DNA from: Timaviella sp038204505
Lineage (GTDB): Bacteria; Cyanobacteriota; Cyanobacteriia; Elainellales; Elainellaceae
Direction of reading: 5' to 3'
Length of the DNA stretch: 9,347 nucleotides
Assembly (NCBI GenBank): GCA_038204505.1
Contig: JBBRCV010000227.1
Coordinates: 1 to 9,347, forward strand
Both the position numbers and the translations under genes were made by a program. Shown in pieces: positions 1 through 6,237 of the stretch. A model generated the notes under the pieces. It did not search any database. It was given only the letters and a program-made list of their open reading frames with translations, and was not told where the DNA came from. Every line of letters starts with the position of its first letter. The stretch's first letter is position 1.

Positions 1-144
1 CTTCAGGTGTTAATGTTGATTCGTTCTTTTCTTCCAGGGAACTATGACAACGGTTTTTTTGGTGTTGAAGCGACATCCTTATTCTGGCACTTTGTTGATG
101 TCATTTGGATTATCTTATTTATTCTCATTTATGTTTGGCAGTAG
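1..144 (+). CDS. ctaE: Cytochrome c oxidase subunit III, C-terminal fragment (cut by window edge)
   Basis: The first reading frame is open from base 1 and ends with TAG at 142-144, giving 47 residues of a C-terminus. They include FLPGNYDNGFFGVEAT, then the subunit III signature FWHFVDVIW, then a hydrophobic last helix ending IYVWQ. This matches the end of haem-copper oxidase subunit III (mitochondrial proteins have WHFVDVVW at the same place). Subunit III is an integral membrane part of the terminal oxidase that reduces oxygen with electrons from cytochrome c or a related donor. In cyanobacteria it normally lies last in a ctaC-ctaD-ctaE operon, so subunits II and I are expected just upstream, outside the window. 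The sequence cannot tell whether this is the main aa3-type oxidase or the alternative paralogue. The next gene starts 23 nt downstream on the same strand, so read-through is likely. Confidence 0.92.
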   Translation, partial: LQVLMLIRSFLPGNYDNGFFGVEATSLFWHFVDVIWIILFILIYVWQ

Positions 145-167
145 GTTAGCAGTTTGGAGGAATCACT

Positions 168-1679
168 ATGATTATTGATGATCAGCACTATGATGTCATT
201 ATCATTGGCACGGGGGCAGGTGGAGGTACATTAGCACGTAAATTAGCTCCAACAGGCAAGAAAATTCTGGTTCTAGAACAGGGGGAATTTCTAGCAAAAG
301 AAAGTTCTGAGTTAGTCGATACAGAGGTGTTCAAGAAAGAGCAATTTCATTCGCCTGAACAATGGTATGACGATCAGGGAGAGCCGTTCAATTTACAGAC
401 TCGCTACTGTGTGGGAGGCAATACCAAAATCTACAGCGGCGTTCTCATGCGGATGCGAGAACGAGATTTTGAAGGAGTGCAGCACAAAGATGGCGTTTCT
501 CCAGCATGGGCATTAAACTATCAAGACTTTGAACCTTACTACGCTGAAGCTGAAAAGCTTTATCAAGTTCATGGCAAACCTGACGATGATCCCACCGAAC
601 CGCCGCACAGTGGCTCTTATCCTTTCCCAGAAATCGCTCATGAACCTCAAGTTGAGGTGATCAAAGATGTGCTTTTAAAGCAAGGCTTGCATCCTAACTA
701 CTTACCGCTGGGGTTGGGAGATCAGGGCAGAACTGATTCAGAAGATACGGGCATTAGTCCAGCCCTCAAGTACGCCAACGTTACTCTCAAAACATCTGCT
801 CAAGCGCTCTGCCTTTACACTAATCCTTCCGGCTGTGAAATTAAAGCTGTTCAAGCAAAAATTGGTCAGCAATCTTACCTGTTTTTAGGCAGTATTATTG
901 TGCTGTCGTGTGGTGCTATTAATTCAGCGGTGTTACTGCTCCGTTCTGCCAATGAAAAGCACCCTAACGGCATCGCTAATAGCTCTGATGGAGTCGGGCG
1001 GCACTTGATGAAACAGCAGCTATCGGTTGTGGTGCAATTGACTTCCTCTGCCAACTCTGGCTTGTCTCAGCGATCGCTCGGAGTCAACGATTTTTACTGG
1101 GGAGATGACCAATATCCTTACCCTATGGGGAACGTTCAAGAGTCGGGCGGTATTTTACAAGATGTGATTTTTTCAGAAGCCCCGCCGATTCTATCCATCT
1201 TTACCCGCATCATGCCAGAATTTGGGCTGCGGCAGTTAGCGACTCGCTCAATAGGATGGTGGCTACAAACCGAAGATTTACCCAATCCCAATAACCGAGT
1301 CAAGCTAGTGGGCGATCGCCTTCACATTGACTACGAACCCAGCAACGTAGAAGCCCACGATCGCCTGGTTTACCGCTGGCTTGATGTGCTAAAAGCGGTG
1401 CAGGCAGAGCAGCCCTCGCGGTTTAATCGCAACGGCGTTTTTCCACGCAGCGATATGCCAATTCAGGTGGTTGCTCACCAGTGCGGCACCTGCCGATTTG
1501 GGGAAGATCCTAAAACTTCGGTGCTGGATCTCAACTGTCGCGCCCACGAGGTCGACAACCTTTATGTGGTGGACAGTAGTTTCTTTCCCTCTAGTTCCAG
1601 CGTCAGTCCAGCGCTGACCGTGATCGCCAATGCTCTGCGCGTGGGTGACCATTTGATTCAGCGTTTAATGAATGAATAA
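168..1679 (+). CDS. GMC-family FAD-dependent oxidoreductase
   Basis: This 503-aa flavoprotein belongs to the glucose-methanol-choline family, which oxidises alcohols or sugars using FAD. The N-terminus carries the dinucleotide fold: G14-x-G16-x-G18-G19, with acidic E37 at the end of the second strand for the FAD ribose. Residues 79-95 (RYCVGGNTKIYSGVLMR) match the second GMC signature region, in the short form seen in bacterial members. The C-terminal GMC domain contains AHQCGTCRFG with the expected catalytic His437, then VDSSFFPSSSSVSPALTV. The second catalytic position, 43 residues after the His and normally Asn or His, is Ser480. There is no signal peptide or membrane segment, so it is predicted to be cytosolic. 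The start is supported by GGAGG at 156-160, 7 nt before the ATG. It follows the oxidase subunit III gene by 23 nt, suggesting co-transcription. The substrate and the electron acceptor (oxygen or a quinone/cytochrome) cannot be told from sequence. Confidence 0.9.
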   Translation: MIIDDQHYDVIIIGTGAGGGTLARKLAPTGKKILVLEQGEFLAKESSELVDTEVFKKEQFHSPEQWYDDQGEPFNLQTRYCVGGNTKIYSGVLMRMRERDFEGVQHKDGVSPAWALNYQDFEPYYAEAEKLYQVHGKPDDDPTEPPHSGSYPFPEIAHEPQVEVIKDVLLKQGLHPNYLPLGLGDQGRTDSEDTGISPALKYANVTLKTSAQALCLYTNPSGCEIKAVQAKIGQQSYLFLGSIIVLSCGAINSAVLLLRSANEKHPNGIANSSDGVGRHLMKQQLSVVVQLTSSANSGLSQRSLGVNDFYWGDDQYPYPMGNVQESGGILQDVIFSEAPPILSIFTRIMPEFGLRQLATRSIGWWLQTEDLPNPNNRVKLVGDRLHIDYEPSNVEAHDRLVYRWLDVLKAVQAEQPSRFNRNGVFPRSDMPIQVVAHQCGTCRFGEDPKTSVLDLNCRAHEVDNLYVVDSSFFPSSSSVSPALTVIANALRVGDHLIQRLMNE

Positions 1680-1714
1680 AGTCGTGCTAAAGATTATGGG
1701 TTGACAGTCGATCG

Positions 1715-2992
1715 CTAGCGAGTAATCCGCAGAATTTTATCTCCTTCAGGTGGACATTTGCCTCGACCATCACAATTACTGGTCGTGACATATAACTCGT
1801 GGTCAGTTCCCATAATCACCTCCCTCAAGCGACCATAGCCCGCTGGTGGCTCACCCTGTAAGTAGACCTCATGAAGTTGCAGTTGACCGGATGGGGCGAT
1901 CGCCACTCGCTGAAGATGCATAGACCTTAATGTCCCAATTATTAAACTGCCTTGCCATTCTGGAATCGCGGTTCCCGTATAGATAGCAGCTCCCCCTGGC
2001 GGTGTGGCATTTCGCCAAGTCAACAGCGGACGAATTAATCCTGCTTTGCTGTTACAGCCCGAAATTTCAGACCAACCTAAATTGTCTCCTGCCTTAGCAA
2101 TATTGACTTCATCTAAGCCGCTCAATCCTAGTTCGCCGCTGGGACCATGATCGGTAACCCACATCGTCGATGCATCAATCCAGTCAAACCCCTGCGTGTT
2201 ACGAATGCCCAAAATATAAGCAGGATTACCAGGGAACGGGTTATTGGTTGGAATTTCTCCATCGGGCGTTAGGCGGAGAATTTTTCCACCCAGATTTTTG
2301 GGATCTTGGGAGACGCTGGGGTGACGGGCATCACCTGTGCCAACGTAGAGCATACCATCAGGACCAAAGCGAATACGCCCGCCATTGTGGTATTGCGCCA
2401 CTGGAATATCGTCGATAATAATGCGATCGCTTGAAGCACTCTGTCCATTTTCTGCCATCTGCCAACGCTCAACGCGGTTGACCGGAGAACCACCTTTGAG
2501 CGTCGTGTAGTAAACATAAAACCAGCAATTTTCAGCAAAGTTAGGGTGTAGCGCAATGCCCAAAAGCCCGCCTTCTCCTTCATCAGTTGCCGGGATTTTG
2601 GTCAGAGGCGTAGGCTGAAGTTGTCCGTTTTTCACAACTCGTATCCGTCCAGCCCGCTCAGTTACCAGGAGATTGCCATTCGGTAAGAAAGCTATTCCCC
2701 AAGGCGTTTCTAGCCCATGGACAACTTCTTCAACCTTGATTTTGACCGTTCCAGGAGAACCAAATCCTGACTCCACCAAACTGCACTCATTCGATCGCGG
2801 AGATGCAGCTAAAGCAGTTCCAGAAGACTTGGGAGATGATTGGCTTAATGGAGCCGTTGAAGGGCGTGCTCTTCGAGATACCCGCAAGGGGTCGCTCTGC
2901 TCAGTATTAGGGGGTGAGGAACTACAGGCAGTAAATCCGATAGCACAAAATCCTGTAAATAGTGCAATTGCCTGACGGCTGACCAGACTCAT
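1715..2992 (-). CDS. PQQ-dependent sugar (aldose/sorbosone) dehydrogenase-like lipoprotein
   Basis: This 425-aa protein belongs to the glucose/sorbosone dehydrogenase beta-propeller family (soluble PQQ glucose dehydrogenase, Asd/YliI type), which oxidises aldose sugars outside the cytoplasm. Residues 1-22 form a signal sequence ending FTA before Cys23, a slightly atypical lipobox (Phe at -3), so lipid anchoring is likely. Residues 24-80 are a Ser/Pro-rich low-complexity spacer. The propeller runs from about 85 to 425: GLETPWGIAFLPNG (93-106), EGGLLGIALHP (140-150), YHNGGRIRFGPDGMLYVGTGD (split here as 201-213 and 214-221) with the probable catalytic His202, then ILRLTPDGEIPTNNPF and LGIRNTQGFDW. 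Several Cys (156, 313, 407, 413) could form disulphides after export. It ends 35 bp from the convergent GMC gene. No clear Shine-Dalgarno precedes the ATG, but this start gives a proper signal peptide. No pqq synthesis gene is visible, so the cofactor source is unknown. Confidence 0.88.
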   Translation of the reverse strand: MSLVSRQAIALFTGFCAIGFTACSSSPPNTEQSDPLRVSRRARPSTAPLSQSSPKSSGTALAASPRSNECSLVESGFGSPGTVKIKVEEVVHGLETPWGIAFLPNGNLLVTERAGRIRVVKNGQLQPTPLTKIPATDEGEGGLLGIALHPNFAENCWFYVYYTTLKGGSPVNRVERWQMAENGQSASSDRIIIDDIPVAQYHNGGRIRFGPDGMLYVGTGDARHPSVSQDPKNLGGKILRLTPDGEIPTNNPFPGNPAYILGIRNTQGFDWIDASTMWVTDHGPSGELGLSGLDEVNIAKAGDNLGWSEISGCNSKAGLIRPLLTWRNATPPGGAAIYTGTAIPEWQGSLIIGTLRSMHLQRVAIAPSGQLQLHEVYLQGEPPAGYGRLREVIMGTDHELYVTTSNCDGRGKCPPEGDKILRITR

Positions 2993-3034
2993 AAAACTAC
3001 TGTTTAAAGGTTTGCAAAAGCGATTCTATTTATG

Positions 3035-3063
3035 AGTGTAGGACGGAAAATCTGCTTCTGCAA
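3035..3063 (-). promoter_or_regulatory. Candidate promoter of the PQQ-type dehydrogenase gene
   Basis: On the minus strand, TTGCAG (complement of 3058-3063) and TACACT (complement of 3035-3040) are separated by exactly 17 nt, about 43 nt upstream of the dehydrogenase start. The -10 matches the sigma70 consensus at 4 of 6 positions, the -35 at only 3 of 6. A second possible -10, TAGAAT, lies a little nearer the gene without a good -35. Either would give the gene its own transcript, apart from the small gene 112 bp upstream. This is pattern matching only. Confidence 0.28.
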
Positions 3064-3104
3064 TTGACTATTTTCTCTAACAGATTTATGACGTTTCTAA
3101 AAGA

Positions 3105-3476
3105 TTATCGACCAGGCGATCGCGCAGGAGCGATCGCGGCAACCTGACTTTCTACCGCAACTACCCGCTCTTTCAGTTCAATTACCAATGTTGCTAAACG
3201 CTTAAAGGTTGGATCATCGACTAAGGACGAAGCAGTAGGTGTGGCGCGATCGACCGGAACAGATTGTGAAAAATCAATGCCTGCATTAGAGCTAAGTCGA
3301 GCAACTTGAGACTCTAGTTGACCGATCCTGGAACGGAGGGTTATATTTTCCAGCTCTACCCGCGAGAGCCGAGATTCTAACTGAGTCGTTGATTGAGCTG
3401 GAGTAATAGTTTGCCAAGAGAACCAGAACAATAAGATGAGAGTGAGAACTCCCAGCAGCTTAATCTTTTTTATCAT
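3105..3476 (-). CDS. Small membrane-anchored or secreted coiled-coil protein, unknown function
   Basis: I do not recognise a family. The chosen start gives 123 aa; an upstream in-frame ATG at 3491 would add five residues (MQDMV). I prefer 3476 because AGGA sits 7 nt before that ATG on the minus strand, while the 3491 ATG has no Shine-Dalgarno, and because the N-terminus MIKKIK followed by about 17 hydrophobic residues (LLGVLTLILLFWFSW) is a classic signal or anchor sequence. Cleavage near TPA/QS is possible. Next comes a heptad-patterned segment (QLESRLSRVELENITLRSR and on through ARLS) that should form a coiled coil, then a Pro/Ser/Thr-rich linker, then a second helix with IELKERVVAVESQVAAI. 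It is probably an oligomeric periplasmic or membrane-associated protein. It is divergent from the large response regulator, which makes it a plausible regulatory target. Confidence 0.72.
   Translation of the reverse strand: MIKKIKLLGVLTLILLFWFSWQTITPAQSTTQLESRLSRVELENITLRSRIGQLESQVARLSSNAGIDFSQSVPVDRATPTASSLVDDPTFKRLATLVIELKERVVAVESQVAAIAPARSPGR
3116..3137. repeat. Pair of HIP1 octamers forming an inverted repeat
   Basis: Two perfect HIP1 palindromes (GCGATCGC at 3116-3123 and 3130-3137) are separated by 6 nt (GCAGGA). Because each is self-complementary, the pair can form an 8-bp stem with a 6-nt loop in RNA. They lie in the last codons of the small coiled-coil gene, encoding part of its Ala/Arg/Pro C-terminus, just before its stop. 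A transcription stop role is possible, but only a short T run (TTTT) follows, some distance on. Confidence 0.6.
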
Positions 3477-3512
3477 TACCATATCCTGCATTCAATTTAG
3501 ATGATGGTTCAG

Positions 3513-3527
3513 GAGGCGTTACACCTC
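3513..3527. promoter_or_regulatory. Hyphenated palindrome in the divergent promoter region (candidate operator)
   Basis: The 148-bp spacer between the small coiled-coil gene (minus) and the response regulator gene (plus) contains GAGGCGTTACACCTC, which reads GAGG-n-GT-n-AC-n-CCTC. Six of the seven symmetric pairs match around the central T. It lies about 37 bp upstream of the minus-strand ATG at 3476 and about 110 bp upstream of the plus-strand ATG. Further right, AT-rich TATATAG (3558-3564) and TATAGA (3572-3577) could be -10 elements for the regulator, without a convincing -35. An operator role is inference from symmetry and position. Confidence 0.3.
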
Positions 3528-3639
3528 TGCTTCTAATAGTCGATGCACTAAAACAATTATATAGAGTAGGGTATAGATCATGCCTAAGACTCATTCCTAA
3601 AGACTGCCTTTACCACTGCTCCCAGGAGAAATCATCGCT

Positions 3640-6039
3640 ATGAAAATTCTGGTTGTTGAGGATGACGAGCTAATTGCTCAAACTCTACGGATCATTCTCT
3701 CTGATCAAAACTACGCAGTTGAGCTAGCTCAAGATGGTCAAGCAGGCTTGGAATTAGTTGAAATGTTCGATTATGACCTGATGCTCTTAGACGTGATGTT
3801 ACCCAAACTTGATGGTATTAGTCTATGTCGTCAATTGCGATCGCAAGGCTATCAAATGCCAATCTTGTTACTGACCGGGCGAGATAGTAAGCACGATAAA
3901 GCCACAGGATTAGATGCTGGCGCTGATGACTATGTTGTTAAACCATTTGATACAGAAGAGTTAGTCGCTCGAATTCGAGCCTTATTGCGTCGGGCTAACT
4001 CTAGCACTCAACCCTTGTTAGAATGGGGAGCGCTACAGCTTGATCCTAGCAGTTGTGAAGTCATCTACGAAGACAAACTCCTCTCAGTCACGCCTAAAGA
4101 GTACGCCTTGCTTGAACTATTCTTACGCAATAATCGCCGTGTTTTTAGCTGCGATGCCATCTTAGAGCATCTCTGGACATACGACGATATGCCTAGTGAA
4201 GAGGCAGTCAGAACTCACATTAAAGGATTGCGACAAAAACTGAAAACAGTAGGTGCGCCTGCCACCTTAATTGAAACGGTCTATGGGATTGGTTATCGCC
4301 TGAAACCTTTGAACGCGAGGCACGTTCCTACAAAAATAGAAGAGAAATCAACTTCATCTGAACAGTCGCCTGAATATCTACCTGAATACCCGCCTGAACA
4401 GTCGCCTGAACATTTACAGATCATTCAGCCCCAATCGCTGACAATTGTTGCCGGAATTTGGCATCGCTTTCAGGCAAAAGTGAGTGCCCAGGTCGAAGTA
4501 TTAGAGCAAGCAGCAACATCTTCGCTCATCCAGTCTCTTAACCTAGAGCTACGGCAGCAAGCTAAACAAGACGCTCATACTTTGGCAGGATCTCTGAGCA
4601 TGTTTGGCTTTCCCCATGGCGGTGACTTGGCTCGAAATATTGAACAGCTTCTAGGATCACCAGCCCCGTTAAGTCTAGATCAGGCAAAACAATTTCAGGC
4701 ATGGGTCATGGGGTTACGGCATGATATTGAACAACCGATAGAAGAGCAAAACTCTGAGTCTACCCTTGCTAATACTCATCCATTGCTGCTCATTGCCGAT
4801 GGCGATCGCCCCCTAGCCGCAGCTTTAGCTAGCGAAGCTGAGAAGCAGGGATTTAAAAGCATGATTGCTCCTGATTTGACTACCGCTCAAGCCGTTCTCC
4901 ATCAATATCAACCTGACATTGTTTTATTAGATTTAGAAATTTCTTCAAATAGTCAAGAGAGCTTAGCGCTACTGAGCGAATTTCAACGTCAAATTCCTCC
5001 TATTCCCGTGCTGGTATTTTCCAGTCAAGCTAGCTTAGCCGAGCGGGTGGAAGTCGCTCGTCATGGCGGACGGTTCTTTTTGCAAAAACCCTTCTCGTCA
5101 ACTCAAGTTTTTGAAGCCGTCAATCAGGTTTTGAAAAGGACAGAACCCGCTCAAGCAAAGATCATGGTAGTTGATGATGACCCTAAGATTGTCCTGGTAT
5201 TAAAGACATTGCTAGAACCTTGGGGGTTAAAAGTCACCATGCTTCAAGATCCTCTACAATTTTGGGAAACCCTCGAAGCTTGTTCTCCCGATCTGCTCAT
5301 TTTAGATGTAGAAATGCCTTACTTAGGGGGCATTGAATTGTGTCAGGTCGTTCGTAATGATATTCGTTGGGGTGGGTTACCGATCCTTTTTCTCACGGCT
5401 CATACCGAGGTTGCGGTGATCAATCAGGTGTTTGCCGTGGGTGCCGACGATTTTGTGAGTAAACCCATTGTCGGTCCTGAGTTAGTGGCTCGGATCATCA
5501 CTCGTTTAGAGCGTTTGAAACTAATGAGGCGGATTGCTGAAACCGATCCGCTCACTGGGGTTGCCAACCGTCAAAAATCGACTCAAGATTTAGACGAAAT
5601 GCTCAGTCTAGCAAGTCGCCACCAACAGCCTTTGTCATTCACTATTTTAGATTTAGATCACTTTAAACAAGTCAATGCTCAATATGGTCATGCTGCTGGA
5701 GATACAGTGCTCCGTCAAGTGGGTTATTTGTTACAACAATCTTTCCAGAGCGAGGATGTAATTGCGCGGTGGGGAGGAGAAGAGTTTGTTGTCGGAATGT
5801 ATGGCATGACATCTGAGGAGGCGGTGCAAAGATTAATGCCACTGATCAAAATACTTGAGCAGCAACCCTTTTACGATGATGAGGGTCAATTGTTTCAAGT
5901 CTTGTTAAGCGCTGGAATTGCTCAATATCCTCAAGATGGCAATGATTTACGATCGCTCTATCGTTCGGCAGATGCAGCGCTTCAGCAAGCCAAGAAAAAA
6001 CAACGCCTGACCGATTTTGCGATCGCCATTTATCAATAA
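3640..6039 (+). CDS. Hybrid response regulator: REC, winged helix, Hpt, REC, REC, GGDEF
   Basis: This 799-aa cytosolic signalling protein has six domains. REC1 (1-118): acidic pair E7/D8, phospho-acceptor D51, T79, K101. An OmpR/PhoB winged helix (127-224) ends in the typical VYGIGYRLKP. A Pro-rich linker (225-265) has an xPEx repeat. Hpt (about 268-365) has His313 in HTLAGS, with Ala replacing the usual Lys. REC2 (380-500): D431 and K483 kept, but one metal-binding acid is Gly388, so phosphorylation may be weak. REC3 (506-626): D512/D513, D556, T586, K608, all intact. The GGDEF domain (634-799) has GGEEF at 712-716, Mg ligand D671, N679 and D688, so diguanylate cyclase activity is expected. 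The product-inhibition RxxD site reads QSED (703-706). It could bind DNA, pass phosphate and make c-di-GMP. AGGAGA at 3624-3629 supports the start. No separate kinase gene is visible; it may autoregulate and control the divergent gene. Confidence 0.93.
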   Translation: MKILVVEDDELIAQTLRIILSDQNYAVELAQDGQAGLELVEMFDYDLMLLDVMLPKLDGISLCRQLRSQGYQMPILLLTGRDSKHDKATGLDAGADDYVVKPFDTEELVARIRALLRRANSSTQPLLEWGALQLDPSSCEVIYEDKLLSVTPKEYALLELFLRNNRRVFSCDAILEHLWTYDDMPSEEAVRTHIKGLRQKLKTVGAPATLIETVYGIGYRLKPLNARHVPTKIEEKSTSSEQSPEYLPEYPPEQSPEHLQIIQPQSLTIVAGIWHRFQAKVSAQVEVLEQAATSSLIQSLNLELRQQAKQDAHTLAGSLSMFGFPHGGDLARNIEQLLGSPAPLSLDQAKQFQAWVMGLRHDIEQPIEEQNSESTLANTHPLLLIADGDRPLAAALASEAEKQGFKSMIAPDLTTAQAVLHQYQPDIVLLDLEISSNSQESLALLSEFQRQIPPIPVLVFSSQASLAERVEVARHGGRFFLQKPFSSTQVFEAVNQVLKRTEPAQAKIMVVDDDPKIVLVLKTLLEPWGLKVTMLQDPLQFWETLEACSPDLLILDVEMPYLGGIELCQVVRNDIRWGGLPILFLTAHTEVAVINQVFAVGADDFVSKPIVGPELVARIITRLERLKLMRRIAETDPLTGVANRQKSTQDLDEMLSLASRHQQPLSFTILDLDHFKQVNAQYGHAAGDTVLRQVGYLLQQSFQSEDVIARWGGEEFVVGMYGMTSEEAVQRLMPLIKILEQQPFYDDEGQLFQVLLSAGIAQYPQDGNDLRSLYRSADAALQQAKKKQRLTDFAIAIYQ
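4366..4413 (+). repeat. 12-nt in-frame tandem repeat in the regulator's linker
   Basis: Four consecutive 12-nt units with the core CCTGAA encode SPEY-LPEY-PPEQ-SPEH (residues 243-258). A 17-nt stretch, CTGAACAGTCGCCTGAA, occurs twice. The repeat lies between the winged helix and Hpt domains and would form an extended, proline-rich spacer. Such in-frame arrays can vary in copy number between strains without breaking the reading frame. Confidence 0.75.
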
Positions 6040-6140
6040 ACATCTCTCCTCAATAATATTTCTCTGTTTTTCATACTGCGATTTAGCTACGCCCGAAAAT
6101 CTTCGCTTGCACTCATTGCTTTATCAGAACTCACTCAGTC

Positions 6141-6155
6141 TGTTCTCAGGGAACA
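6141..6155 (+). promoter_or_regulatory. Small hairpin in the leader/spacer upstream of the exported protein gene
   Basis: TGTTC (6141-6145) pairs with GAACA (6151-6155) around a 5-nt loop. There is no following T run, so it is not a standard terminator. It sits just upstream of the larger nested inverted repeat at 6162-6224. The rest of the spacer between the regulator and the exported protein gene shows no clear terminator after 6039. Confidence 0.3.
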
Positions 6156-6161
6156 AGCGCA

Positions 6162-6229
6162 TTGTAGAAGTCACAGCACCCGTAACAGTGTGCTGACAAC
6201 ACCCACTATGGTCTACAACTTCTAAGGAG
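6162..6229 (+). promoter_or_regulatory. Nested and mutually exclusive inverted repeats next to a ribosome binding site
   Basis: Three pairings are visible. An inner hairpin pairs CAGCAC (6174-6179) with GTGCTG (6190-6195), 10-nt loop. Around it, either TTGTAGA (6162-6168) pairs with TCTACAA (6212-6218), or TAGAAGT (6165-6171) pairs with ACTTCTA (6218-6224). The two outer 7-bp stems share bases and cannot form together. The second reaches the first base of the ribosome binding site AAGGAG (6224-6229), 8 nt before the ATG at 6238. A 5-codon ORF (6208-6225) also ends on this site. The layout suggests a 5' leader that switches access to the ribosome binding site. It matches no riboswitch class I know; function is inferred from pairing alone. 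Confidence 0.4.
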
Positions 6230-6237
6230 TTATTCTG

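Noticed and set aside
1389..1652. 87-codon minus-strand open frame inside the GMC gene
   Set aside because: It is antisense to a conserved catalytic domain, has no ribosome binding site and no recognisable protein features. The same applies to other open frames overlapping the named genes, such as 2170-2418, 2673-2975, 5846-6043, 7702-7932 and 8831-9106.
1712..1721. TCGCTAGCGA palindrome between the convergent GMC and PQQ-type genes
   Set aside because: It is a perfect 10-bp palindrome but has no loop and no T run and overlaps a stop codon, so it is not supported as a bidirectional terminator.
3640..6039. Phosphorelay regulator as part of a defence or phage system
   Set aside because: All domains are standard signalling modules, and no nuclease, toxin, reverse transcriptase or other defence gene is adjacent.
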